A DNA stretch of 64,000 nt from Symsagittifera roscoffensis. Taxonomy: Eukaryota > Xenacoelomorpha > Acoela > Convolutidae. The stretch spans positions 72,941,345 to 73,005,344 of the forward strand of contig NC_087062.1 in NCBI RefSeq assembly GCF_963678635.1. Direction: 5' to 3'. Made by a program: the position numbers and the translations under genes. Below, in pieces: positions 1-11,025 of this stretch (position 1 is its first letter; each line of letters begins with the position of its first letter). The notes beneath the pieces are model-generated. The model was not told the origin of the DNA, searched no databases, and saw nothing but the letters and a program-made list of their open reading frames with translations.

Positions 1-1028
1 CCCTACCCAGCATTCGTTCAGTGGTCCTGTTGATCTTATTCATTGTCGCTTTGGCTACCTGATTAACTGACTCCTAATACTGGGGAGCCAAATACGTGTC
101 TGAAGGATCCGGTATCGTATTCCTCGATTTCGAGGCAGATTGTGATGTCGGCTTAGGAGCCTCGGGCTCCCTCGGGGCGCACAGCTCCTGTGCCTTCGTC
201 CTGGGCCCTATGTCTTTGGATCCATCCGCAAAGTTCATTGTCGCCAGAACCTCCGGTGTCACCCTCGCCATATATATCTCTTTCAGGTTTTTTTTAACTC
301 TTCCTCTTTGAGAGCTATTCGCAAATCATCGTGTTTCTTCTTCCACCATCTCTTTCTCGAGCTATTGCCTTGTAGGCCACTTTTGTGGGGCGGTCCCCAC
401 GGCCTTCTCTTTCCGTTGCATTCAAGAAGGCGATGGTGAACATCGCCAACTTCGGGTCTTCTAGTGCAAAATTGCCTTCCACCTGGCGTTGGTATATCTC
501 GTCTAGGCTCGCTGAGATGAAACCCATCATCAAATTGTTCGTGTCACTTATCTTTTTTCGTGTATGTCTTGTTGCACTCTTCTGACTGTTCAAGGTCAAT
601 AAACAAAGCGGGATCAATCAAGATCTAAAAAACAAGTCACGAGTTAAAACCACCATTCCATGATGTTCCTTTTCTGGGATGAAACATCCTTCACACCTTT
701 TAAAAATAATCAATTGGAGCTCTCTTTTGTTCTTAATTTAAAAGCTAGCACCAAGGTGGATCTTCCACCTGCGATCTTGTCAAGATAACACAACTGAGCG
801 CTGCCACCTTTCGTACCTGGAGTGTTCCAGGCTTCCATGACATATATATCACATAAAACAAAACCTAACAAAAACAAAACTGACAAATAACGCACATCAA
901 AACTATCACATGACAATCTAATCCCTAATAGTCAACCTAAAACCTAATCCTAGTGCCTAAAAAGCAAACCTAACAAAGATTACTTAACACCTAATGTGGC
1001 TCTAGCATATGCTCAGATAATACTGTTT
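1..1028. other. 3' flank of Gy1, unrecognised short ORFs
   Basis: This stretch lies downstream of the minus-strand element's last recognisable ORF. Two open frames are visible on the minus strand. 74-271 is 65 codons with an ATG and is rich in Pro, Ala and Ser. 315-617 is about 100 codons, opens at a TTG, and ends in a basic Arg-rich tail. I recognise neither. They could be the end of the same element or the start of another gag-like gene. I could not identify a 3' LTR here, so it may lie outside the window. Confidence 0.3.
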
Positions 1029-1513
1029 TTATGTAAGTAGACTTCTATGTCTGTCTCTGAAAAAAACATGTACGAGTGCGTACAGCTCTCTCGGATGCAG
1101 TTTTCTCCTATTGGGATCATAAACTGGTATAGAGAGAGAAGTCACTCCACTCTCAACCAGCCATTCCCTAAGTCGAGTTAAGGCCAGCACCAAATTTTCG
1201 GGATTTACATGTTGCTTGTCAGTGGCCTTAGTTAAAAGAAAACACAAATATTTCCCTGGTATCTGTGATGCGACAGGGGGCAGCACTATCAGCCCTCCCA
1301 CGCCAGGCCTCTGTTTCCACAAAAAATTTGATATTCTTATACTCTCTCTTAAAATCGGCCGCTAGTGCTGTCTTAAAGCTTACATCCGCAGTTATTGCTA
1401 AAGCGCACGTAGGTTCCGTGAGTATAAAATCGCTGTCCGTGACGACGACATTGTTCGAATAGTGGTTTAGTAGATCAAAGTAAGATTCAAAAAGTCGTCC
1501 AAATGGTGGTTTT
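1029..1513 (-). pseudogene. macro-domain-like ORF downstream of integrase (frameshifted)
   Basis: Two overlapping minus-strand frames join near 1,315-1,325. The upstream frame (about 1,513 to 1,310) reads through DFILTEPTCALAIT and AADFKREY. The downstream frame (1,322 to 1,029) reads PGVGGLIVLPP, KYLCFLLTKATDKQH, ENLVLALTRLREWL and GVTSLSIPVYDPNR. That pattern (acidic beta strand, helix, GG-x-IVLP strand, LxTK strand, ENL helix, LSIP strand) resembles macro domains of the TARG1/OARD1 type, which bind or hydrolyse ADP-ribose. The usual glycine-rich loop after the LSIP strand is replaced by YDPN, so catalysis is doubtful. It sits at the element's 3' end, where gypsy elements often carry env or nothing. 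It could instead be an unrelated alpha/beta fold; a profile search would settle this. Confidence 0.55.
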
Positions 1514-1569
1514 TTAAAATTCTACCCCTCCGTTTTGAGCTCCCTCGCCAATTTTATTTTTTTTAATTA

Positions 1570-2115
1570 TCAGATTTCGGGTAAGGGTGAGTCCCATCCC
1601 CACTCCTCGGACAAAAATATCCATCGACGTCCCCGTCGATCGCCCAAAATCGAGCAGATCGAGATTGGATTCTGGACGTGTAAAGGACAATCTGGAGCGT
1701 TCCAAATGGATTCAATATTGTCGTCACTGATATAACTGATGCTGTTTTGGTCGACCCCTTGAAACATCAAGATGTTCTCTTTCGGGTCTGCTGGCAGATC
1801 ATGGAGCCATTCGAGTACTCGCAGATTTGTCAGTTCTCGATCATGCATTTGTTCAGTCTCCGGTTCGAACTCCACTTCCGTTTCAGAGCATTCGTCGATC
1901 CCATTCTGTTCTGTGTCGTTGACTAGGTCGTACTATTGTGGCACCAGCACTTCGCCAAGTCCCACTAGCGAGTCCATCATGTCGCTCAAAACTATCCTGT
2001 CTATGACAAAATCCTCGCCATACGGATTATACTTCTTCTTGCCTTTCCCTCATTCGCTCCGGCGTATTTCCATGGTGAAGGTAAGGGAAAGTTAGGCTGT
2101 ACTCCTGTGTCAAAT
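1570..2115 (-). pseudogene. Gy1 pol C-terminal tail
   Basis: One minus-strand frame runs from about 2,060 to 1,570 with a single internal stop near 1,940. It begins with a basic stretch followed by YNPYGEDFVIDR, a pattern I associate with the C-terminal tails of gypsy Pol proteins after the integrase. It then becomes strongly acidic (many Glu and Asp, e.g. ETEVEFEPETEQ). The last ORF piece, 1,570-1,875, is 101 codons. Its role is not known; a tether or C-terminal extension of integrase is the likely origin. Confidence 0.5.
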
Positions 2116-3689
2116 TCAGTTTGCTCTGGACAGTCCCAGTCTTCTTCGGCTTAAGTCGTCCACCTCCACTCGGTCAGTCAATTCCAGGTCCAATGACAGA
2201 TCGCAATTATCTACCACCTCATTCCCGTCGTTTTTGTCGCGCGTGTCTCTTTCATTCATCTCGCAGGCAGGATCCGCTATCAAATATTCTCCCTCTTGCA
2301 TATCAGCTGGGATAAACCAGTCCTCTGATGAGGCATTGTGCGGTTTGATATTTTCGTAATGAAAAGCTCGTCCGGTGCTGAATCGATAAAAATGACCTCC
2401 TCGGTGTACTTCAGTTGTTTGAATCGGACCACGCATTTTTTCAGTAATATTTTGGTTCATTTTCATGGAACTACTTCCTGGAACACTCAGACATAATCTC
2501 CGACCGAGTAAGCTCTTGCATACGCAGTCTTTTTTTGTCAAATCTCCTTCTTTGTCTGATTTGCGCCTGTTGCGTGTTCCTCATTGAGGTCCTGCTGTCT
2601 TCTGATAACATCACGCACGTACGTTTGCGGTGCTGTTTTCTTTCTATAGTTCTCAGGATAGAAGAATGTTAATGGAAGAGCTTTCTCGTGGCCAGTTAGC
2701 ATCATATGCGGACTTATTCCAGTGGTGGAATGTTCTGTGCTGTTATAAGCGCCCATCACTTGCGGCAAGTGTCTATCCCAGTCATCCATCTAGCGTGAGC
2801 AATAAACTCTCAACATGGATACCAACGTGCGAGTTTGCCTTTCAACTAGGCCATACGTCTGTGGGTGATAAGTGGTTGAGTGGGCCTTTGCCACCTGCGA
2901 CCTCTTCATTGACTCCTTCGTGAGTTCACCCACGAATGCTTTACCATTGTCTGATTGGAATGTGATGGGGCAGCCGTGTCTCGCTATCCATACATTTATC
3001 ATGTGACCGCACGTTTCTTCCGATGATGCTGTCAGGCAGGGTGCTGCTTCTGCGTATTTCGTGAAATGATCGATCACTACCAGCACTTGATTGTAGCCCG
3101 TGGCTGTAATGCATATCTTCTGATGATCAATTTGCACCACCTCGTTGAAACCCGGATGACTCTATTGACTGCACGGGGAACCTCAGTTTTCTGTGGTCCT
3201 TTGCCTGTTGACAAGACAAGCATGCAGAGATACATTTTTCACAAGCCTTCGTCAAACCAGGCCATTCGAACCTTTTCTGTATCCTTTTGTACACTTTGTC
3301 CACGCCCTGATGGCCCATCTGATGAGGTGGACAAAAGAGCAATTCGGTCTGGTACAACTGTGGTAACACTATTGAATTATATTTGTAAAGGACTTTGTCC
3401 TCCTCCTTGCGTTTACAGGCTAGGATTCCGTCTTTGTTCAAGTACAGCAAATCTTTTCTCTTCAGAAAAATTTGCTTCAAGGTCTTATAGCTGTCTTCCT
3501 CTAGATCTCCTTTGTCAGGTGCTCCGTTCTCGATCCATCTTTTTAGGTTGCTCGTCATTCTATCATTTCGTTGAGCCCTTAAGAGATCCGACAGCCGGTA
3601 CCTGGCTTTCAGATACGTCTCCATCATGTTTAACTGTCCTCCTCTTATCTCCGGGGCATGGGCATCATTCATCAACATGACACATCATA
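2116..3689 (-). pseudogene. Gy1 integrase
   Basis: Three consecutive minus-strand ORFs (3,127-3,678; 2,790-3,140; 2,538-2,789) plus 2,116-2,541 make up an integrase. The N-terminal HHCC zinc-binding module is visible as PHQMGHQG followed by CLSC. The catalytic core has an early Asp in QIDHQKI, then SDNG and GLVERQ, and exactly 35 residues separate the second Asp from the Glu (D,D-35-E). The C-terminal part keeps TTGISPHMMLTGHE and a chromo/SH3-like strand region (YENIKPHN). A frameshift separates the zinc domain from the core near 3,130-3,140. An in-frame TAG at 2,790-2,792 cuts the core from the C-terminal domain, and another shift lies near 2,540. The acid triad itself is intact. Confidence 0.9.
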
Positions 3690-4766
3690 TCTTCCTCAAA
3701 GGTGCTGCTTCCTGCACAGATGGTTCCAAGTTGGTACGGACGACCGTACCAAAAGGAAGTATCTGAATTGACGTTTCGACACTGCTATCAGTTCAAGCTC
3801 ATTGCGGCATTATCCACTACAGTGCCCTCCTCATCGGAGGTATACCAGTCTCCGTCCGGGTCCCGATACATTTCCCGATCCAACCCGCGATATTTCCATT
3901 CCACTAACAAGGAATGAATCGCAATTTCCGCGACATCAGAATTGGAAGTAGTTTCCGACGTGTTCTCCCAGGACTGAATCCTGGAGTCATCGCTCGAGCC
4001 GGTGGAATCTACATCAATATACTCCAGCTTGTCTGTGATGTTTCTCGACTCCCCGGAAAAAGCTCTGTCCCTTGGTCGCTTCGAATCCGACTCCCCGGAC
4101 AAGTCGTCCTGTCCGGGACCGAAAGCGCATGAATCCCCGTACAATGTCTCGTCCCCAGATGAGCTTTTCGAGCACTGCTCGTACTCCTTTTTTTGTTTCT
4201 GTGAATTGAACTTTTCTCGTCACGCTGGACTTTGACTTGACCCTGACTTCCTCAGTGGTTTGGACATTGGTTGCTTCCCTATATTCCTCGTACGAAGTCC
4301 TCAACAAGACATCCTTGGGCATCGAGTTCACAGGCGTACAACATCCCGACTCCGGATGGTTACCGGCCTTTTCTCCGTTCTTTCAGTGATGGCCAACCGC
4401 TGCCTGGTCTCCATCCACTCATGGTCATGCAGTTCAACCTCTCTGTCTAGCAGGTCACGGAGTTTCAACATGACATCCGATACCACGTTCACCGTCTTGT
4501 TCAGTAAGGCTATGTTGTTGATGCCCAGCCTGGTCAGTTCTTGTTGAACCAGGTTTGATCAAACCAGCAAGTCCAACGGTACCGGATCACCCCGCAATAA
4601 CATTTTTATATCCGCAGCAACTTCCACGGGAAGTGCGGGATGTCCTGCTATGGAATTCCATCTAGTGACTTGTTGAGCCATCTGGTGACTGGCAGTTCGT
4701 CGTAGGTTTCTTTGACCAAGAATAAAATTCCATCCTTGATCTCCGCTTGGCTGGCCTGCCTCTCTT
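3690..4766 (-). pseudogene. Gy1 RNase H-integrase linker
   Basis: This is an unusually long spacer of about 1.1 kb between RNase H and integrase. On the minus strand one frame (about 4,560 to 4,345) reads helical segments such as LGINNIALLNKTVNVV and LRDLLDREVELHDHEW. The next (4,331 to about 4,160) is basic. The last (4,144 to 3,788) is highly acidic with Ser/Asp runs (SGESDSKRP, TGSSDD) and ends in DPDGDWYTSDEEG. No catalytic motif is seen. The frames are separated by shifts. The equivalent region is largely deleted in Gy2. It may be a disordered tether within Pol. Confidence 0.55.
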
Positions 4767-5277
4767 CTAGTCGCTAATAAAATTCCCTTTTGTTGCTGAG
4801 GCTATCGGCATTCTGGTGCTTATCACGGCATTCTGGTGCTCTTTGATCATGTGGTATCCGTCAACGCGCACGATCGAACTACCAAAATAGCTTTGGTCCA
4901 TTGAAAAGGTTTTCAGCCAGGTAAGAGCATGATTGTCCACACGCAGCTTGAAGTGAGCACACCCTAAGTACGCTCTGTATTTTTCCACGAAAATGACCAC
5001 CGCGAACATCTCCGCTTTTGGTGCACCGTACTTCATTACTGTGTCACTCAGCTTACTTCCATTGGCTATTGGTCGGAGAACGGTTCTCCTGTTCCATTTT
5101 TGTTCTTGGTGAAGTATGCCCGATATCGCAACCACTGAGGCGTAATGTCTAACAGAAACCTCCCCTTTTCTGTCGGCATGCCGAGGACCGGAGCCTCGCA
5201 GATTTCGCACTTAATATTCTCAAAGGAGACCTGAGCCTCGTCTGTCCAGCAGAATTTTTGCCTTTATTTCGCGTCAA
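4767..5277 (-). pseudogene. Gy1 RNase H domain
   Basis: The reading is ASVVAISGILHQEQ, then GAPKAEMFAVVIFVEKY, then LRVDNHALTWL. These are the segments around the catalytic Asp, Glu and Asp of the gypsy RNase H. The upstream frame still reads EAPVLGMPTEKG and LLD. A one-base deletion at about 5,143 falls in the Asp codon of the DAS motif, so the frame changes exactly there. The ORF 4,767-5,210 carries the rest, but it loses similarity after EHQNAV, near a short local repeat of 'attctggtgct' at about 4,810-4,840. The enzyme cannot be functional. Confidence 0.8.
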
Positions 5278-6685
5278 TTATTGCATGGGATATATTTTGT
5301 CTGCATGACCCTTGATAAACTCTCGGTAGTAGTTAGCAAATCCGAGGAAGCTCATCAATTGCGTGTCGGTCTTCGATGTTTTCCATGTCAACACCGCTTC
5401 AACCGCTTCGGGATCTGATCTGATCCCGTGTTTATCTACAAGGCGGCCCAGATACTTGATTGAGTCTCTCAAGATTTCGCACTTTGAAGATTTGCACTTC
5501 AGACCCGCTTGTTTCATGCCACCAAAGACCTCGTCTAGTCTCCCTATATGGTCCTCCAGCGTTGGTGTTGCGATGACCACGTCATCAACGTAACACATTA
5601 TGAGGTTGCCATACTTTTTAGTCACATTCGTGAGTGCCTGAGCCCTTAATCGTTGGAACGTAGCCATCGCATTGCATAATCTAAACGGCCTTCTTTTCCA
5701 CTGGTAAAGCCACAGTTCGCACGCAAAGCATGCATCTCTCAATCCTGTTTTCTGAGGGGCACCTGCCAGAACGCAGAGCCCAAATCCAGCGTCGTGAAGA
5801 ATTTTGCACCTTCTAACTTGGAGAGCCTCTCGTCGATGCGGGGAATCGTGTATGCGTCCTTCATCGTTACCGCATTCAGGTAGCGGAAGTCACAACAAAA
5901 CCTAAGTTGCCCCCTTTCTTCTTTGTCATGACGATGACTATGACGGTTCGATAATGTCATACTCCATTAGCTATTCAATTTTTTTTCTGCATGCTTCCGA
6001 TTTGTGTGGTTTTTTTTCCTTGCCCCTTCCCTGTGAGATACTGTGCCCTCTTCTATTTCGAACTCATGTTCTACAAAACTGCAGCAACCTATATTGGCCT
6101 TATGCCTCGAAAAAACGTCTGCGTTCCGATTTAACACTACTCAGAGTGAGTCAAGTTCCTTGTCCGATATTTTGCTTTTTAAATGCTATATCTCAGGTAG
6201 GACTGGCTTGTTCGCTGCTAATTCTGTTTTTGTCGGTCTCTCAGGAAAATTTGAACAACTAGACAGCCCATCGTCTGTCTCTGACTTCATTGAAGACAAT
6301 TTTTTAGGACATTTCAATGCGCTAATCCCCTTTGCATTCTTGGTTGGCATGCAAGGGACACTTAGTTACGTCAAATCTTTTAAAGTTCTCCACACTCTGA
6401 TAGTCGGTGTTCAGAGGCAACGCGTATCCAAGCTTCTTTCCTCGTTGTATCGTCACCGTGGTTGCCTCTGTGTTCAACAAAACACTAACACACAGTCCGC
6501 TCTGAATGAGTGAGAACTTCTTCCTAAAATAGCCGAGCTTTTACTGTTGGGCTTTGGAACCAGACACAACTGTCTGTTGTTGCTAGGCTCATTTTGGTTC
6601 CTCATCCTAAATGTAGCTATTACAGCCTGATGTGGTTTTAATCTAAATATCCTATCTAGGAAAATTGGCACCTTTTCTTGGTTAA
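5278..6685 (-). pseudogene. Gy1 reverse transcriptase
   Basis: The palm and fingers are easily read. Segments are RFCCDFRYLNAVT, DAYTIPRIDERLSKL and FTTLDLGSAFWQVPL (5,739-5,960), then RRPFRLCNAMATFQR and the active-site YVDD within MCYVDDVVIATP (5,278-5,742), then SFLGFANYYREFI at the thumb/connection. A frame change near 5,740 splits fingers from palm. The motif expected as MPFGL reads RPFRL. Upstream, 5,960-6,685 holds the N-terminal RT region in three broken frames, with fragments such as NADVFSRHKANIGCC. The catalytic Asp pair of YVDD is kept. Confidence 0.92.
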
Positions 6686-7815
6686 TCAAGATTTTTTAAA
6701 TGGTTTCTCTTCACACTTCCTCTCAAGTTCCTTGATTCTTATCAACCCGTCGTTGAGGTTATTCGTGACATCAAAGTAGCGCACAAAATCCCGTCCTAGA
6801 AGGAGTTGGTCTGACTCGTCAAGATTCTCGACGACCAGGAAACTCATCCAGAGATGTCTCCCTCTTAGCTGCAACGAGATGATAGAGGTCCTTCCGGTCA
6901 CGTATATTGCACCCTGATTTGCCGCTGCCAGTCTGATGTTTGTCGGAATCAGATCCGACTTATCAAAACACATTTCTGTCCAGGTGCTCACAGGCATGAC
7001 ACTGGCCACTGCTCCGGTGACTAATAGTCCCTTCACGGAGAGTTGTCTACACTGCACGTCCAGTATACGTGCGGCCACATCGGCTTCACAGCTTATGTGG
7101 ACGGCATCCTGTTCGAGCATGGCGTTGTGTCTGATTCGTCCTTAAGCTCCTCTGGACCATTTTAGATCCGACCTACCTGGTCAGCTGCAACGGTCACGTG
7201 AGCTTTGGTGCATATGTTTCTTCCATCCATGTTCATTAAAATCGGATATGGGCCATGGACCTCGATGTGATGTCCATCTACTTTGATTAGTCTTGAACCT
7301 CCTGTTGTGAGCAACGCTCGCACTGCTCTTGAGTTCAAGTTGGATTCCTTCTCTCTCAAGTAGTCCGCGTAGATGTCCAGGTGTACTGGAGTGATCTCCG
7401 ACGCCTTGCTCAAGTTTTTCACCGCTTGATGGCCCGCGACCGATATGATCGACATTGTTTTCGTCCCTTCTCTTGTCATGCCGAAGGTCTTCCCCGAGAT
7501 GACATTCAGCTTTAGACCCTGCCTCCTGGGTTCATGGTTATCCTCTTCCTTCGTCAATCTTCCCAGAAAGTCAAGTTTCTCGCGCCGCTCTGTGTTCTCA
7601 AACTCTGACCTTACCCATTGCTCAACCTCTTTGGTGGCCAATTCTTGCTTGACATTCTGTGATGCAGTCCGTCTCGCTAGGCCATAATCCACCTTGACCG
7701 CGCCGGTTGACTCTGCCTCCAGGCATGAGGCAATTGCCTCATCAGGTAACGTTTTCACCTTCTTGGTTGTGAAGGTGCCTGTTGTCACCTCTTTTTTTTC
7801 GTGACTCGGCTTCAT
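6686..7815 (-). pseudogene. Gy1 gag-pol linker and retropepsin
   Basis: Two minus-strand ORFs are separated by a frame break near 7,120-7,160. The upstream ORF (7,162-7,815, 217 codons, ATG near MKPSHEKKEV) is a charged linker with no catalytic motif. The downstream ORF (6,686-7,120, 144 codons) is an aspartic protease fold. It has the flap-side LLLGRDFVRYFDV motif near its C terminus and the active-site loop read as LLVTGAVASV. That loop should carry Asp-Thr-Gly, but the first residue here is Val (codon at 7,019-7,021), so the enzyme would be dead even if translated. Confidence 0.8.
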
Positions 7816-7859
7816 TCATCAGGCGGGCTCGAGTTTATTTGACCCCCAAAAGTGCCTCC

Positions 7860-9059
7860 TCATGGCGGGGATGCTTCGCATCTGCTACTGAACCCCAGAA
7901 TTGAGTGCAATCCGACTTGATTGTCCCTCCAACTTGCAGAAGAAGCATCTTGGTCCATATCTCATTATGAGTCATCTCACATATTCTTCCTGCTCCTCAT
8001 CGGTCGCATCAAGGTCGTCAAGAAGAAAGCATATTGCTTTCATGTTTTGTTTGTAAGCAGAACAGCCGAAAACCATGTGGTCCATTGAACCACAAGTCGC
8101 AAATGACACCTCCTCTTATCAATTTCGTCATGAGGTTGGTACCAACTGGAGTTCGCGCCAGTGTTTGTTCCTCTGTAAATGCCATAATTGCTTTAACGGT
8201 TTTGCTCCCTTGGATTTTTGAGCAAGTACTCACAGATGACTTCATACTCCAATCATCGGACGTGGGCACCTGGTGAAGCGACAGGGTGAAGTGTGTGGCC
8301 AACATAGTTTTCAGCTCATCGCTTTTTATTTCATCCATGAACTTCGAGCCGATTGCCAAGTTTCGCTCCGATTTTCTCTCATCGGGGTTGCTTCTTCTTC
8401 TGAGTAACTCAAGGTCATCCATTAACTTGTCTATAGATTCGTGATCTCTTTGACGCCTCTTTTCAAACTTCACCATAGCTTGATGCACTCGTACACTGGA
8501 GCCGAAACGATTCAGCAAGATGTCGAATATCTTGCGAGCGCTGTCACGTTCAATAGTCCTTTTCGCCATTTAACAACTTAAGGCGGTACCCTGTAGGTTG
8601 CTTGTCAATGCGCTGCAGTCTTTTTTCTTTGAGAGAATCTCTTCCTCAAAAAGAAACTTCATCACCTCTATCCAGGTGTCGATGTAGCCATCTGATTCGT
8701 CCTTGTATGACTTCGGCTTTTTGCGTGTGTTTCTTGACTTCTCTCTTCTCTCGGTTGATTTCGAAAGTTTGGTCATGTACATTTCAAGAGATCTATTCAA
8801 GGGCTCAATCATTGAGGCATACATCGTTGTGTCCTGCGAGATGGTAGTCAGTTCTGGCACTGATCTGGCTTATGGCACAGTGGGCAACCGTGTCCCCGAA
8901 GTGGCATCCGCCTCCGGTGGGACTGGGTTCGTCCAACCTGGTTTTGACGGGGCTGCCCTGGGTCTCTCAGTGAGATTGGACTCAAAACTTGTTCTCAAAC
9001 CCGGCTGGGCCCCGGCTCCCGGTTGCTACCGTTTAATATTTCGTCTAGCTTTCGCATCA
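7860..9059 (-). pseudogene. Gy1 gag, middle and zinc-knuckle region
   Basis: A Pro-rich segment (about 9,020-8,880) leads into ORF 8,570-8,860. An in-frame TAA at 8,570-8,572 then precedes ORF 8,018-8,569, whose ATG follows directly. Readable gag segments include KDESDGYIDTWIEV, NLQGTAL, RFGSSVRVHQAMVKFEKRRQ and DELKTMLATHFTLS. They align by eye with the Gy2 gag at 61.2-61.7 kb. In another frame a CCHC knuckle lies at 8,062-8,103 as xATCGSMDHMVFGC, with the first Cys changed to Phe. The start of a second knuckle (CFFC) lies near 7,935-7,950. Nucleocapsid function is lost through frameshifts. Confidence 0.75.
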
Positions 9060-9783
9060 TCAGGTCAGATTGGCATATACCCTTTTCTCCAGGCTGGTCA
9101 ACGTATGAGCATAGGTAACGTCATGATCGTTCAACAATCGCTCGATCTCTCTCGCATTCCTGATATCTCTTTCTTCCGACTCCTCGGCTGCTAGAGCCAA
9201 GCTCTGTGCTAACCATTGATCGATGTTCTGAATCAATTGGGCCTGATCGGTTCTTGCCTGTGACTTTACATCCGTAAGCTCAATTCGCAACGTCTCTTGA
9301 CCTTGTCGGGCCCTCTCTTCGACTCGATCTACTTTCATAGTCATGTCCCGTCGCAGCTCTTCGAGACTTGTCGTTACACCGGCAAAAATTTCACTCATGT
9401 CGCTAGCCGTTACCAGCATTGGTATAGGACCAAGAGACGATGATGCACCACCCTTCTGTGTGCCCATCGACATCATTAGCCTGTCGGTGTCGACGACGCT
9501 CCCATGTTTATTCCGTCTGACATTGGTTAGCTGGCGAGTCCGATAACGCTTTTTTGCTCTTCTCCTGTCTCGGGCTAGGTGTGAAGTCCATGTCCGAGTG
9601 CATGAGCCCCAAGCCGTCAAATCCAGAAGACAACCCATCAGTTCGGAGCAACCTCATGCGTTCATCGTGCATCGTCTTCAAGCTTCTGTTCGCTTTTGAA
9701 CTTAGTTGCTCCTCCCTCGGACTTATGCTCGACACCATCGCATTCTTGCCCTGTTTGACTAGAGATGAAAGTGTCTTTCTCTA
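9060..9783 (-). pseudogene. Gy1 gag N-terminal coiled-coil region
   Basis: The frame 9,508-9,738 (ATG, SISPREEQLSSKANRSLK) is followed, after a shift, by 9,060-9,638. The latter encodes a long charged helix typical of an N-terminal gag coiled coil, with segments such as TSLEELRRDMTMKVDRVEER and ESEERDIRNAREIERLL. It carries no cysteine motif. It lies directly upstream of the Pro-rich gag segment. The gag start is probably within 9,730-9,783, but there is no decisive initiation context. Confidence 0.5.
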
Positions 9784-10002
9784 ACTGCTAATTTTAGTCT
9801 CCGAATTGAACGTTCCCTTGAACAATAGGATGCCCTATAGGTGACAGCGATCTTTTTGTTCAGTATCTCTTTACCGCTACAGGCGTATCAAATCACTGCC
9901 TCGTTTAAAATCAAACAATATTTTACAAAAGAGCAGTGATGGTTTCAATAACAGATAATTAAAACTTAGTTTTAAAGAAAAAAGACTTCCCTCGCTTGGA
10001 AC
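9784..10002. other. Gy1 leader, no feature seen
   Basis: Non-coding on both strands. I see no repeat or motif apart from moderate AT richness near 9,900-9,990. It belongs to the leader between the LTR-like block and gag. Confidence 0.3.
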
Positions 10003-10310
10003 TATCCAAAAGCACGAAACTCAGGACCTTGTCTTCTCAAGTGAGTGTGTTCTGTCTAACACACTCACCAAATTCTTTTTCTGGGTGTCCTGCGATTGCA
10101 CGAGCTGTCCTACTACGTAGCTTGAGGCAACCCAGGGTCGAAAATTTCCAAAGTCTATGAAAAGCTCTCCCACACCCGGACAGATCCAAGTGCACGAGAG
10201 CAGGGAACAACTTCCTTCGCAAGTGAGTCTGTATTGCCTAATATACTCAGATCTTCTCTTATATGTTCCCCGATCGACCGAGCTTTCGTATTAGGTAGCT
10301 CAAGGCAACC
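10003..10310. repeat. imperfect 177-bp tandem repeat in Gy1 leader
   Basis: Two adjacent units of about 177 bp (about 10,003-10,179 and 10,180-10,310, the second truncated) share collinear words: 'gcacgaaactcagg'/'gcacgagagcaggg', 'caagtgagt', 'ctaacacactca'/'ctaatatactca', 'gtagctcaaggcaacc'/'gtagcttgaggcaacc'. The units are roughly 70-75 percent alike by eye. They probably arose by local duplication in the untranslated leader of Gy1. Confidence 0.65.
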
Positions 10311-10489
10311 ACACAACCAAAATAACAATAAAAAAATTTTGTTCGGGTACTTCTGATAAACCCGATCTAGAATTCAAAGTTGGTGGCAAATTTCCGTGTC
10401 AACTGGGATCCTTAGTTCCCAAAATTTACACCCCGTTAGTACTTGACCTTGTATTCCGACCTTAAATGGATTTTTAAGCTGTTAAAACT
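10311..10489. other. Gy1 leader, no feature seen
   Basis: This is a short AT-rich run followed by mixed sequence. The plus strand contains 'ttggtggcaaatttcc', which resembles the sequence after some gypsy 5' LTRs, but it is on the strand opposite to Gy1. I give it no weight. Confidence 0.2.
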
Positions 10490-11025
10490 GCCCCGGAGGA
10501 TACCTCTAATTCTTCACTAAAGAGGGTTGTTAAGGGTCTTAAGATACTCAGGAGGGATACTTCGGAGGGTTGTTAAAACACTTAGCTTTATCTGGAGGGT
10601 TATCTCGGAGGTCACCTTAGTCACCTAAGTACTTTCGGAAGGTTCCCTTAAATTCACTAAGGAGTGTCAAAAATAGGCTTAATGCGCTCCGGATGGTTGC
10701 TTCGGAGGGTTCCTTCAAAATTCTAAGTTTTTCAAGCCTCACTTAAAAGGGTCTCCAACTAGTCTCAGAAAGTGTCAAAACAAGCTAAATTCACTCCGGG
10801 GTTATTTTAACTTCTTCGGAGGGTTGTTAAGAGGCTTAGCTGATTCCGGAGGGTTGCTTCGGAGGGTTCCCCAAAAATTGAGAAAACGGATGATTTTAAC
10901 CGCTGCAAAGCCTCCAATTGCTTTCTAAATGACCTAAAAGTAGGTTGGCTGATTGGCTCAACCTTCCCAGTAGGATAAAAAGGTAATCTTTCAAAATTTT
11001 CTGCCGCTCGGAGGGTTCCCGAATA
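10490..11025 (+). repeat. cluster of degenerate CGGAGGGTT motifs
   Basis: The plus strand carries at least ten copies of a short word close to 'ttcggagggttgttaa' or 'ttcggagggttcc'. Examples lie near 10,560, 10,592, 10,634, 10,695, 10,820, 10,848, 10,858 and 11,010, with one more near 11,350. Spacing is irregular, about 25-100 bp. It is antisense to Gy1. A decayed minisatellite or a clustered protein-binding word are both possible. Confidence 0.6.

Noticed and set aside
96-9784. Plus-strand open frames across Gy1, including one of 204 codons at 3,066-3,680
   Set aside because: They are antisense shadows of integrase, RT, RNase H and gag; the minus frames carry the motifs.
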